Shown here piece by piece: positions 1-9,721 of a DNA stretch of 64,000 bases (position 1 is its first letter; the number at the start of each line of letters is the position of its first letter). The position numbers and the translations under genes were made by a program. Below the pieces are notes generated by a model. That model was given only the letters and a program-made list of their open reading frames with translations. It had not been told where the DNA came from and searched no databases. The DNA comes from Aliidiomarina maris (GTDB lineage Bacteria > Pseudomonadota > Gammaproteobacteria > Enterobacterales > Alteromonadaceae), in the NCBI RefSeq assembly GCF_003987335.1, contig NZ_PIPK01000006.1:1-64000 (forward strand), in the 5' to 3' direction.

Positions 1-167
1 GGTTATGTACGGGTCGCCGTACTTAATAAATTAACACGCCTTGGGATGCCTGTGAGCGAAATGGTGCGCTAACCCCAGGTGGGAAAGGGGCAATTTTACC
101 CTCGGTACGGATTTGATCAACAAGGCCTATTAAAGACATTGATAAAAGCCCCTATAAGCGTGAGTTT

Positions 168-1349
168 GTGCAACACATAGTAACCTTAGCTCGCAACCTT
201 CATGCGACGGTCATAGCCGAAGGCATTGAGACTGAAGACGAACTTCGGCAGTTACAAAAGCTCGGAATATTTGCCATGCAAGGCTATTTTATTGGCAGGC
301 CGGAGTTCGAGCCCTTCCAGCTTGAAAGCTTGCAACTGCGCATCGCCGATGAGGTTGCGGTAGACAGATTTGATGCCGTTAGCAGCTTACTCGAGGACAC
401 CACGGTGATAACCAGTCAGCGCAGAGTGGCTGATATTCTTGATTACTTTAAGCAAAATAAACGCCTGCTCAGCATTCCAGTTGTCGACGAAGGTAAAGTC
501 GTTGGCATTGTACGGCGCGGACATTTTATGGAAACTATGTCGAGCGCTTTTGGGCGCGCTTTGTTTTCAAATAAACCCGCTCAAGCGATTATGCAGCGCA
601 ATTTTCTTACCATTGACGCAGAAGCACCCTTAGAAAAAGCCAGTGCGCTATTAACCGAACACGAAGACACCATTGAGCATCAGGTCTTACTGGTCACCCG
701 TCAGCACCAGTATGCAGGGGTTATTCCGGTGCCGAGCCTACTGCGGCGCATTACTGAGTCTAAAATTCAAAACGCGCGCTACGCCAACCCGTTAACGTTA
801 CTGCCTGGCAATGTGCCGATTAATCAGCATATCGACCAGCAAATAAGTCAGGAACATGCGTTTTGCGTACTCTATTTTGATCTGAACTATTTCAAACCTT
901 TCAATGACGAGTATGGGTATCAACAGGGTGATGCCGTGATTCAATGGTTTGCTAGTTTGCTGGAGCGCCAATATGCCAGTTTAGGCCACTTTGTCGGGCA
1001 TGTGGGCGGCGACGATTTCATTGTCGTAGTCACGGGCGATGATTACTTAGATGCCGTGCAGCAGGAACTGCGTCAACACTTTCAATGTGACGTAAAATCC
1101 TTCTATCGCGAGCAACATATAGTGGATAATTTCATGCTTGGACGTGCCCGAAATGGGCGCTATCAAAAGTTTCCATTGCTTGATTTTAGTCTCGCTGTGG
1201 TGACCGTCGCGGCAAATACCGCTGCTTCGCACCAAGACATCTCAATTGCAGCGGCAAGGCTTAAGAGCCAAGCCAAGCGAGCCAGCAATGGCGTCGCTGT
1301 ATGTCACTTTGCGGACCTTATTCTCAGCCAGAACTCCGCCCAGTGCTAA
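168..1349 (+). pseudogene. 5'-truncated EAL-CBS-GGDEF protein
   Basis: The reading frame opens inside an EAL (c-di-GMP phosphodiesterase) domain. EAL-type sequence (KDIDKSPYKREFVQHIV) already begins upstream of the first usable start (GTG at 168), and the frame is closed by a TGA at 114-116, so the N-terminal ~160 residues of the EAL domain, including the EAL motif itself, are missing. What remains is the EAL tail (VIAEGIET, residues 16-23), two CBS-like repeats (about residues 65-195) and a C-terminal GGDEF-like domain with a GGDDF signature near residue 285. The bases before 110 do not read as EAL in any frame, so the 5' end looks deleted or rearranged as well as frameshifted. The intact parent would be an EAL-CBS-GGDEF signalling protein; this copy probably lacks phosphodiesterase activity. 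I am sure of the domains. The exact break, and whether a longer gene lies outside the window, cannot be seen. Confidence 0.7.
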
Positions 1350-1371
1350 GTTCGCCAACGGGAGATACATC

Positions 1372-2607
1372 ATGTTAACGTCCATCAGTATCAGCGTAAC
1401 TTTGCTTGCTTTAACCGGCTTATTGGGCACAACCACCACCGCGGCGCCACTTTCACACAGTATTCAAGTCGGAGAGCGTCCGTTGTATCTGACCGATCGC
1501 CTTGCCCCTGGCCCATTACGCGACCAGTTGCAGCAATGTGACTTGAGCAACATCTCACCGCAACCATTTTCTATCGCGCATCGCGGTGCGCCTCTGCTCT
1601 ACCCGGAGCATAGCCTGGCATCCTACCTTGCCGCTATCCGCCAAGGCGCAGGCGTGGTTGAATGTGATGTCACCTTTAGCCAAGACAAACAGCTGGTTTG
1701 CCGCCACTCTCAATGTGATCTTCACCACACCACTGACATTCTTTTACGCCCAGAGTTAGCTGCCCGCTGCGATCAACCGTTCCAGCCATACAACGCTGAA
1801 ACCGGTGCCGCGGCTAGCGCCCAATGTTGCACCAGCAACTTTACCCTCGATGAAATTCAGTCACTATGCGTGCGGATGGAAGGGTTCGACCCCAAAGCCA
1901 AGTCCGCCGTCGAATATATCAATGGCGGGCCAGACTGGCGAAGCCAATTACATGGTCACTGTGAACGCCCGATGTCCCACGACGAGAGTATCGCACTGAT
2001 TGATAGTTATGGGCTTGCCATGGCGCCAGAGCTTAAGCAACCAGACGTCGTAATGCCTTATCGTGGTTTCAGCCAAGCTGATTACGCAAACGCGATGGTG
2101 GAAGCCTACGTAAGCGCTGACATACAGCCTGAACGAGTGTTCTTGCAGTCATTTAATTTAGCCGACATTCAGCATTGGCTGACGCATTGGCCCGACTATG
2201 CGCAGCAAGCCGTCTGGCTAGACGGCCGCAGCAGCCAGAATGGCTTTGACCCTCAAAACCCTGACACTTGGCAACCTTCCATGCAGGCGTTGGCTGATTT
2301 GGGTGTGCGCTATATCGGTCCGCCCTTATGGATGTTGGTTACCCACCAGGATGGCGTAGTAGTGCCATCGGTATATGCCGAGCAGGCCCGAGCAGCAGGC
2401 CTTGAAATTATCGCGTGGACGGTTGAGCGTTCGGGTGACTTACGCGACGGTGGCGGCTGGTATTATCAAACCATTGCCCCGATTACCGACGACGCCAGCA
2501 TGGTATTGCAACTACTTGACGTACTCAAACACCAAGTGGACGTGCATGCCGTATTCTCCGATTGGCCAGCCACCACCACCTATTTCTCCCATTGCACGGC
2601 GGAATAA
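1372..2607 (+). CDS. Secreted glycerophosphodiester phosphodiesterase family protein
   Basis: About 411 residues. I chose ATG 1372 because GGGAGA lies 7 bases upstream and the protein then starts with a clean signal peptide (MLTSISISVTLLALTGLLG, cleavage after TTTTAA); a longer in-frame extension to 1246 would overlap the preceding gene. The GDPD fold is shown by AHRG near residue 66, the E of PEHSL, the E-x-D of VECDV and the following RH pair, which are the metal and catalytic residues of the family. Members hydrolyse glycerophosphodiesters to an alcohol and glycerol-3-phosphate; this one should act in the periplasm. It contains many cysteines (for example QCC and two C-x4-C pairs), suggesting disulphides. 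The gene runs convergently into the TonB receptor, 7 bp apart. The substrate is not evident. Confidence 0.85.
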   Translation: MLTSISISVTLLALTGLLGTTTTAAPLSHSIQVGERPLYLTDRLAPGPLRDQLQQCDLSNISPQPFSIAHRGAPLLYPEHSLASYLAAIRQGAGVVECDVTFSQDKQLVCRHSQCDLHHTTDILLRPELAARCDQPFQPYNAETGAAASAQCCTSNFTLDEIQSLCVRMEGFDPKAKSAVEYINGGPDWRSQLHGHCERPMSHDESIALIDSYGLAMAPELKQPDVVMPYRGFSQADYANAMVEAYVSADIQPERVFLQSFNLADIQHWLTHWPDYAQQAVWLDGRSSQNGFDPQNPDTWQPSMQALADLGVRYIGPPLWMLVTHQDGVVVPSVYAEQARAAGLEIIAWTVERSGDLRDGGGWYYQTIAPITDDASMVLQLLDVLKHQVDVHAVFSDWPATTTYFSHCTAE

Positions 2608-2614
2608 GCGCCGC

Positions 2615-5267
2615 TTACAGGGTATAACGCACGCCTAACGAAAAGGTGCGCGAATAGCGCCGCACGTCGCGGTTATAAAGGTACGCATCACCAAAATAAT
2701 CGTAGAACTTGGAACCGAACACGTTGGTGGCATCAAAGCTCACAATCAAGTTATCAGTGATTTCATAGCCCATTGAGAAATCGGTAAACTGGATATCATC
2801 AGCCATGATTTCCGCTGGCATATTGGCTGCTTGGTTATAACCGGTCAGGTGAGCGTCACGATAGGTATGCGACAACCGCGCTGAAAATGGCCCCTTCTCG
2901 TACACCAGTACAGCGCTGGCTGAATGGCGCGAAACCCCCTCCATCCCAATAATTTCACCTTCGGCGTCCTCAGTTTGGGCATCAATATAGGTATAACTAC
3001 CCTGCACACCGATACCGAGTAACCAATCAGGCACCGCCTGCGGAAAATATTGCAGACCGAACTCAATACCTTGCATGCTGCCGCTACCTGCATTTGTAGG
3101 CCGCGTTATATTGTAAGTCTGGCCAGCAATGGTTTCTGTTGCGGTAGTCGGAATGATCCAGTTTTCAATATCGCGGTAAAACCAAGTTGAATATACCGCC
3201 GACCCCTCACCGAAATAATATTCGGCCCCAATATCTAAATTATTCGCTTCGACGGCCTGTAAATCTGGGTTACCCCCATGCCCCTCACCCGCGCCGGACT
3301 GTCCATTTGCAGGTGCCCGCAGCACTAAAGTTGGATTTAAATCACCAAAGTTAGGTCGGGTTACCGTGCGACTTGCGTTTAAGCGTAGCTGCGTTTGCAA
3401 ACCAAGTTGATAACGTAAGGTTAAGTTCGGTAACACCTCGGTCGCCGTTGTATTCACTTCCGTAGGGCTGGCAGTCTCATCGTCGATGACGTCAAACCCT
3501 GTCAGGGTGGCGTCTGTATGCACCACGCGCACCCCAAACATGCCATCGAGCATATGCCCTGCAAGCTCCGTCATCAGGTTCACTTGTCCATATACCGCCA
3601 CGCTATCTTCAGTGGCGGCAAAAAACTGCGCGGGGTCATACGCTGGCTCACCACTGGTATTTGCGAAAGTATCGCGCATCAGATCTGGATTATTACGCAT
3701 GAAGTAAGCTGAGGGCACAACCCAGCGCTCTGGGTAAGTAGCATCGCCGCTGAAAAAGTCACCCGGGGTGACTGTCAGTAAACCTTCGATCGCACTGACA
3801 TCCACCTCGCCACACACTTCGCAGTGATGCGCGTCAGCATTATTGGAACTCGCGTCGCGGGTTTCCGCGCGAGCGCCAAACTGCCAGCTGTCTACCCAGC
3901 CAAGCGGTCTAAAGTAGTCGAAATCAACACGCCCACTCAATGCGCGCCCGCTTGCGCGATGACGGCGGTCAAAATAGGTCGCGCTAACGAAACCGCTCGG
4001 GTCATCTAAACTTAAACCTTCAATGCCCACTGCCGGTTGCCCGCCTCCATTGGGATTAAATTCGACCCACAACGCATCGCCTTGGCGCTCAATGTCGAGC
4101 GCTTGAGAGTCTGTGGTGTAGGTATTAGATTGGTAAAATAATTCGGCCTGCATATCCAGCGCGTCAGCCAACGCCCACTCACCGCCTAATCCATATTGAT
4201 AGCCGTCAGTGCTTCCTCGTGACGCACTATTTGCGGTCAGGTAATTAGGGTTGGCAAGATACGCCCGTGACACCACATTAGTGCCCGCAAAATATTCATA
4301 GGGTGCTAGTAATGGCTGTGAGTCCGTGCCCATGCGCAAAAATTGCGACATCCCCGTCTCACGATAACCAATATAGGTTGCATCGACATAGTACGATGAG
4401 GTTTCTGTTGGCGCCCATTCCAACACCATATTCAAGGTGGGTCGACGACGGTCGCCTTGATTGTCAATCGCACCAATTGCATCGCGCACCAAGCTATAGC
4501 TCATATCATCAGTCGCAAGCACTTCGCCGGGCGTGCTATCAAGGCGATTTCCGTCACTATCATGGGGAAATATAGCGCCACCCCAGATAATTTGGTCGCG
4601 ATAGTTGGAGCGAATAAAAGAACCGCTGACCAATGCGCCCATGTCGCCCCAGCCTGTTTGCCAGCGCTGACTCAGCAGTAAACTTAAATTTGGGTCCGTC
4701 TGTTGGGATTGGTCGCTATAAGTGGCTTTGCCTGTTACCGTGACTTGACTGCCTTCAAAATCAAGCGGCCGCCGAGTTTGGATATCAATCGCCCCCCCCA
4801 ATGCCACCTTCAACCATATCCGCCGAGGCCGTTTTGAAAACATCCATACTTGCCACCATAGTGGCGGGTATATCTTGCATCGCGAACCCTCGCCCAGATG
4901 ATGAGAAAACTTGGCGCCCGTTAATCGTGGTCACAACATGGCCTAACCCACGAATAGATAACCCCGCCAGTTCGCCCGCCGAACGCGTGCCAACTTGCAC
5001 ACCGGGTACATATTGCAAAGCTTCGACCACATTGTTATTGGGCAACTTGCCAATATCTTCCGCCACAATGGAGTCGACAAGCTGAATACTGTCGCGCTTA
5101 CGGGCTAAAGCAGATGACATGCTTTGCTGCGAACCACGCACCCGCATGACCTCATCAATCTCGATCGCTTCTTCGTCGGCACTAGTCGCACTTGTGATCT
5201 CAGGGTCTGCGGCCGCGCCACCCAGCATAAGCAGCCATACAGCCGCGGAGTTGGTTAATATGTACAT
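2615..5267 (-). pseudogene. TonB-dependent receptor interrupted by a frameshift in a G8 tract
   Basis: The N-terminal part (5267 to 4785, 160 aa) carries a signal peptide, the plug entry (IGKLPNNNVVEALQYVPGVQV) and SIRGLG. It ends at VEGGIGGGD just after a run of eight G on the minus strand. The next frame continues directly with IDIQTRRPLDFEG and runs through the beta-barrel to the usual terminal aromatic region (FSLGVRYTL). Removing one G gives VEGGIGGAIDIQT, the expected sequence, so intact length would be about 883 aa. The family (the Xanthomonas/Caulobacter-type TonB receptors) imports oligosaccharides, siderophores or other bulky ligands across the outer membrane. The barrel shows no other damage, so the shift is recent, a sequencing error, or a reversible phase-variation state. 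The ligand is unknown; the neighbouring GDPD is convergent, not co-transcribed. Confidence 0.85.
4792..4799 (-). repeat. Homopolymeric G8 tract inside the TonB receptor gene
   Basis: Eight consecutive C on the plus strand (G on the coding strand). Seven would keep the receptor in frame, eight shift it. Runs of this length are classic slipped-strand sites. Confidence 0.8.
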
Positions 5268-5477
5268 GAGTAAAGTCCTGCGCTCCCCCGTTTCGCGTGC
5301 GTGGGGAGAAGCTTAGAAGGTCAATATAAGTATGTTGAAGCCTATGCAGCGGGGGGAATTTGTGGAACGGGTTTACGCATTTCTTACAGTGCCGAAATAT
5401 CTATTTTGTGTGATTGATTTTTAAACAAGTCAGGTATTAAATTAGTAACACTTAAACTATTTGTTCACGGAGTGACC

Positions 5478-6452
5478 ATGTTTAGTTTTGCCCGCAAACC
5501 AGCCGTTGTGCCTGAGCCAGTATCTAATTTCGCTAGCCAATCCGATTACATTGCAGCAATCAAAGCCCACGTGGCTTACATTGAGTTTTTACCCGATGGC
5601 GAAATCGTAGACCTCAATCCGTTACTCGCCAGTGTCACTGGACACTAGGTTAGCGAGCTATTAGGCCAACATCATAAAGTATTATGCAGCCCCTCTTATG
5701 CCCAGTCTAAACTCTACCCGCAGTGCGATAAGCACTTTTATCAACAAAATCCGGACTTTTGGCGTCAACTTGGCAGTGGCGAGTACCGTGACGGCCGTTT
5801 TCAGCGATTCACCAAAAACCAGCAGCCAGTGTGGCTTGAGGCCACTTACAACCCCATTTTAGATAATGACGGCAACGTTGTGAAAGTACTTAAACTCGCC
5901 ACCGATATTAGCCACCGTGTCTCAGCTGTGCGCGCCATTAGCGAAAACGTCGATAGTACCTGTCAAGACGCAACGGCGCTGGCCACCACCTCTCAAGGGC
6001 AACTGCGTCAAACTCAGCAAGCAGGCCAAGCCTTATCGGGCACCATTAGCTCAGTCGGTGATTTAGGAGGCCAGTTAAACACCCAATCAAAAGACATTGT
6101 GACCATCGTTACGACCATCAATGCCATTGCTGAACAGACCAATCTGCTCGCCTTAAATGCAGCGATTGAAGCCGCCCGCGCCGGCGAATCGGGTCGTGGC
6201 TTTGCGGTAGTTGCCGATGAAGTCCGTACTCTGGCACGCAGAACAACTGACGCTACCTCAAAAATCGAAGGGGTGGTATCCCAAAATGCAGCTCTGATTA
6301 GCAACATTGTGACCACGGTCGGCAACGTCGCGGCGTCATCCGAGCAAAGCATGGCCAACATGGAAGAAACTGTGCAAAGTTTTGACCGCTTGAACCAAGC
6401 TGTTGACGAGATGCGCCAGCAAATGAATAAGTTGCACAAACTACTTCAGTGA
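5478..6452 (+). pseudogene. PAS-domain methyl-accepting chemotaxis protein with in-frame TAG
   Basis: Starts at ATG 5478 after CACGGAG. The frame encodes a soluble PAS-MCP of 324 codons: a PAS domain (AYIEFLPDGEIVDLNP, then [10 protein letters not shown] and [16 protein letters not shown]) followed by an MCP signalling domain with the hallmark hairpin [19 protein letters not shown] and [13 protein letters not shown]. Codon 57 is TAG (5646-5648) in the middle of the PAS domain, exactly where this family has its usual GYxxxEIIGQHH stretch. No other lesion is seen. Either the gene is inactivated by one base change, or a shortened protein of about 207 aa starts near GTG 5829 and retains only the signalling module. 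Its 3' end overlaps the convergent P450 gene by 12 bp. Confidence 0.8.
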
Positions 6453-7697
6453 CACCCGCTGCATAACGACTCGGCTTTTAGGCAGCGCCGGAATTTGACT
6501 GAAGCTGTAGCTTAAGTCTTGTTCTGGTAATTGGTAATCTAATTCATGGCGCAGAAAATCGATGGTCTGCGCCAAAATGATTTGCGTGACCCACTCTCCG
6601 GCACAACGATGGCCCTGGTCATAATCACCACCGCCCTGAGCAAGAAAGTTAAAGGAACTGGTCTTTTCTGACAAGTAACGCTGTGGGTTAAACTGGTGTG
6701 GCTGGTGCCACTCGTCGGGGTGGTGATGGGTGCCGTAAATATCTAACAGAGTCAGTGTGTCTTGCGCAAACAGCATCTCATTCCAACTGAAATTATGTCG
6801 CACTTTAGCTACCGTGAACGGAAAGAACGGATAATAACGACGCACTTCCTGACCAAACCGTTGGGTGGCATGGCTTTCGCCGTGCTGTAACGTGGCTGCG
6901 GCCTGTGGATATTGGTGTAATGCGCTGGCTGCGAAGGCCATCCATACCGCATTGGCCACAGTAGGACGCAGTAAGTTCAATACTTCCACCGCGACCACCT
7001 GATCCGATAACAACTCCCCTTCAAGGTCGCGATGCCAGCAAAATTGAAATAGGGGTGTGTGCGCTGGCACGGTCAGTGACGAGTCTCGTACTTGCCTAAC
7101 AATACCTGCAATCCATTGCTCGGCATGAGAGCGCGCACGCCACCCTTTGAAGTGCGACAGACCAACCTCGCCGGCCAGTTCGTACATCTGACTCAGTTGC
7201 TCAGTGCGCGTCTCAACTTCTTCAGCAGCCAGCGGCACTCCAACCCATTTGCACGCAACTTGGGTTAGCACTTGTTTCGCTTGCTGATACCAAATAACTT
7301 GCGCCTCGGTTGCCCAGCCTTGGGCATTAAAGCGCAGCTGTTCACGCATCAATTGGCTTAATTGGGCTTCCGCATCTGGCGTAAACAGCCCCATAAATAA
7401 TGCTTTGCGATGCCGGTGTGCTGCATCGTCTAAACCTTGTACTCCCCCTTCACCAAACAGCGTTTTACGCACTGGTAACGGCGCTACACCTTGACGATAA
7501 AATTTATCCGTATCGTAAAAAAGTGCCGCAGCTTGATGCCCCCGCAAGCAATAGGCTCGCTGCGCCAATAAACGGGTTTCAAACACATTGGTGCGCAAGT
7601 CATCAGCACTTTGACTAATAAACAAATAGCCTTCTCGCAACAACGCTGCGCTATGGTCTAAACCAGATTGCTTCGGCATTTGATTCTTTTGGTACAT
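6441..7697 (-). CDS. CYP152-family cytochrome P450 (fatty-acid peroxygenase type)
   Basis: 418 aa, ATG 7697 with AAGGAG upstream. The heme-binding loop GHRCAGEW puts the thiolate cysteine at residue 365. The I-helix region reads [10 protein letters not shown] (Arg244-Pro245) where ordinary P450s have an acid-alcohol pair; this Arg-Pro signature defines the CYP152 peroxygenases (P450 BSbeta, SPalpha, OleT), which use H2O2 directly on fatty acids without a redox partner. The distal-site segment is [14 protein letters not shown]: Gln87 lies where hydroxylating members have Gln and the decarboxylase OleT has His, so alpha/beta-hydroxylation is more likely than alkene formation. That last point is from memory of the family. 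No ferredoxin or reductase gene lies nearby, as expected. The protein is soluble with no signal peptide. Confidence 0.88.
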   Translation of the reverse strand: MYQKNQMPKQSGLDHSAALLREGYLFISQSADDLRTNVFETRLLAQRAYCLRGHQAAALFYDTDKFYRQGVAPLPVRKTLFGEGGVQGLDDAAHRHRKALFMGLFTPDAEAQLSQLMREQLRFNAQGWATEAQVIWYQQAKQVLTQVACKWVGVPLAAEEVETRTEQLSQMYELAGEVGLSHFKGWRARSHAEQWIAGIVRQVRDSSLTVPAHTPLFQFCWHRDLEGELLSDQVVAVEVLNLLRPTVANAVWMAFAASALHQYPQAAATLQHGESHATQRFGQEVRRYYPFFPFTVAKVRHNFSWNEMLFAQDTLTLLDIYGTHHHPDEWHQPHQFNPQRYLSEKTSSFNFLAQGGGDYDQGHRCAGEWVTQIILAQTIDFLRHELDYQLPEQDLSYSFSQIPALPKSRVVMQRVSLK

Positions 7698-7805
7698 ATA
7701 TTCGCTCCTTCCAATCTTGCATCAGCTTTACAATTCATTACATTGCAGATAGTCAAATTTGTTGTATTCCTAATAAGTAGATGTGCTTCAACTTGGAGAC
7801 TCGGT

Positions 7806-8075
7806 ATGCAATTCATCAATTTTCTACGTGTGTTACGAGGCTTCGCTGGACTTTGCCTGGTGCTTGCCGCCGTCGCTATTGTCGTTCAGCTTCTCAATAA
7901 CTTCTGGCACTTTGACTTCCTGATGCCCTCAACCGCTGCCATCACTATGCTTGCATTCATGCACATTGCGTTTTGGCTGTGGGCCTTTATTGGGCTGCGC
8001 CGCATTATCCACAGTGTGCACGAACAAACTTTTGGCCACCCTCACCCGCGGTTGCGAAAGCCTTGGCACCTGTGA
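7806..8075 (+). CDS. Small two-TM membrane protein, unknown function
   Basis: 89 aa from ATG 7806, preceded by TTGGAGACT. Two hydrophobic segments are visible (about residues 11-28 and 42-64, the second with HIAFWLWAFIGL), then a basic C-terminal tail (RLRKPWHL). The gene is divergent from the P450 (108 bp between starts) and convergent with the next gene. I do not recognise a family. The in-frame region further upstream to 7668 lacks a ribosome-binding site and is not counted. Confidence 0.55.
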   Translation: MQFINFLRVLRGFAGLCLVLAAVAIVVQLLNNFWHFDFLMPSTAAITMLAFMHIAFWLWAFIGLRRIIHSVHEQTFGHPHPRLRKPWHL

Positions 8076-8085
8076 ATGAGTGTGG

Positions 8086-8505
8086 TTATGGCTCTGATGA
8101 CGTCATGTCCAGACACGCGGTAATGTCATCCTTCACCCGGTTGAGCTGCCTTGTAACTTCATGACCACCGGTCAGAAAGACGATCTCCTGGCTACACAAG
8201 TCAATTAAACGTCGCTCAGCCCTGCGAATACGAAAGCCAGCTAAGTGCTGCGGCCATGGCATCATCTTTAACTGCCCGGTCGACAATTGACATGGCGCAC
8301 CACCTAAGTAGCGCGTCGCATCTTGTAGCAATTCAATATGCTGTTGATGGGCTTTAATCAATTCATGCAGCATCTGGCGTAATTGCCGATCTTGAATTTT
8401 GTCCAGCACCTGTTCACAGCGACCTTGGTTTTGCCAGCTCAAGCGCATCACGCGATTCAACCCTTTCACCATGTGTTGGTTGTTGATTGTATGGGTTAAT
8501 TCCAT
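8086..8505 (-). CDS. Four-helix-bundle protein, DUF2383/PA2169-like
   Basis: 139 aa, ATG 8505 after a strong GGAGGAGG. Almost entirely amphipathic helix with no signal peptide or membrane segment. The pattern (NNQHMVKGLNRVMRLSWQN, QMLHELIKAHQQHIELLQ, then a GGAP turn) resembles the ferritin-like DUF2383/PA2169 stress proteins, but the characteristic Glu/His metal ligands are only partly clear, so the assignment is tentative. It sits 78 bp downstream of the SDR gene and probably shares its transcript. These proteins are usually induced in stationary phase or under stress; the function is unknown. Confidence 0.55.
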   Translation of the reverse strand: MELTHTINNQHMVKGLNRVMRLSWQNQGRCEQVLDKIQDRQLRQMLHELIKAHQQHIELLQDATRYLGGAPCQLSTGQLKMMPWPQHLAGFRIRRAERRLIDLCSQEIVFLTGGHEVTRQLNRVKDDITACLDMTSSEP

Positions 8506-8583
8506 GCATCCTCCTCCACCAGAATCAGCTCAAGCGCGCACCACTAGGTGAGCGCCTAAGCTGTGTTCATGGTGTTCCGTTGG

Positions 8584-9633
8584 TTATTTAAAGTGCTTGT
8601 TCCATAATTTCTTAGCCCGTTGGGGGTGGCGTTTGTGCACCACGCAAGCGGTCACCGCAGCGGCGCCCGCAGCGACTAAGCCTAGTGTGAGCATGGGGTG
8701 TAAACGCGCTTTGGTGTAAGGGCTATGCCGCATGCCGTGGCGCTTGCCATCCAAATAGACATCGCCATCCTCGCCGGGAGAAAATAAATTATCGCCGTCA
8801 CTGACTTTCTCGCCCGTTTGCTGCGCATTGGGTAAGACCCAGCCAATAAACTTACTCCAAGCAGACGGGAACGCGGCCCACGCCATTACGTTCGCTTTGC
8901 CTGATTCACCGATAGTGACGTCTCGTACTTTTTTCTGTGCGGCGGTCAAGATAGCGTCGGCGACGAGCTCAGTGTCATACAGTGGAGGCATCACCTTGCC
9001 CTCTTCGCCGGTATGGCTGCGAGCATGCTCGGAAATCGGGGTCGCAATACCCGATGGCATAATAACGGTGACTGCAACGGGCGCTTTAGCATGGGATAAT
9101 TCCATGCGCAGTACATCGGAGTAGGCTTTTACCGCAGCCTTGCTCGCTGAGTAAGCGCCGATAATAGGCACTGGCATTTGCGCGTTAATTGACGCCACAT
9201 TAATAATGACACCGCCGTCCTGGTGTTCACGAAAATGTTGCTGTGCCTGCTGGGAGCCATAGACAACACCCCAATAATTGGTTTGAAAAATGCGTTCATG
9301 GTCTTCGCTGGGTAAGTCTTCCAGCTCAGAATAAACCACCACGCCAGCATTGTTCACCCAAGTATCGAAACGGCCGAAGGCGTCAACTGCCTGCTTAGCG
9401 ACGCGCTTCATATCGTCTTCGACGCCTACATCCGCTACCACATAGATGGCATGGTCACCCTGCTCATTGAGTTCCTCGCAGATGCGTTTTAGGGCGTCCT
9501 CATTACGCGCAACTAAAACCACTTTGGCACCCTGTGCCACTGCTTTTTGCGCTGTGCATAGCCCGATACCAGAGGTCGCTCCGGTAATGACAATGACCTG
9601 TTGGTCGAGTTTTTTATAATGGTGCTTGTTCAT
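8584..9633 (-). CDS. SDR family oxidoreductase with C-terminal hydrophobic segment
   Basis: 349 aa, ATG 9633 after GGAGG. Classical short-chain dehydrogenase: the NAD(P)-binding TGATSGIG at about residues 18-25, NNAGVV near 92, and the catalytic Ser with YSASKAA (Tyr and Lys of the YxxxK motif) near 161. A basic residue after the Rossmann strand (VLVARNED) favours NADP. After the catalytic domain there is about 90 aa of extra sequence ending in a hydrophobic stretch (MLTLGLVAAGAAAVTACVV) and a basic tail, suggesting membrane anchoring. The substrate is unknown. It lies near the P450 and stress-protein genes; a lipid substrate is possible but only inferred. Confidence 0.85.
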   Translation of the reverse strand: MNKHHYKKLDQQVIVITGATSGIGLCTAQKAVAQGAKVVLVARNEDALKRICEELNEQGDHAIYVVADVGVEDDMKRVAKQAVDAFGRFDTWVNNAGVVVYSELEDLPSEDHERIFQTNYWGVVYGSQQAQQHFREHQDGGVIINVASINAQMPVPIIGAYSASKAAVKAYSDVLRMELSHAKAPVAVTVIMPSGIATPISEHARSHTGEEGKVMPPLYDTELVADAILTAAQKKVRDVTIGESGKANVMAWAAFPSAWSKFIGWVLPNAQQTGEKVSDGDNLFSPGEDGDVYLDGKRHGMRHSPYTKARLHPMLTLGLVAAGAAAVTACVVHKRHPQRAKKLWNKHFK

Positions 9634-9721
9634 GCTTGCCTCCTTCGTTCATGGTCGTTAGTGCGCAACATTACGCTGCGCACTTTGGTCGTGATCGTAC
9701 GGAAGTGCTTGCGGTCGGGGG

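Noticed and set aside
1-72. Short open frame ending TAA at 70-72 (LNKLTRLGMPVSEM)
   Set aside because: It could be the tail of an upstream gene, but 23 residues cut by the window edge match nothing I recognise.
4303-4575. Plus-strand open frame across the TonB receptor gene
   Set aside because: Antisense shadow of a coding barrel; translation is low-complexity and unrelated to any family.
9660-9684. Palindromic hairpin AGTGCGCA...TGCGCACT after asnO
   Set aside because: The stem is good but no T run follows on the minus strand, so it is not called as a terminator.
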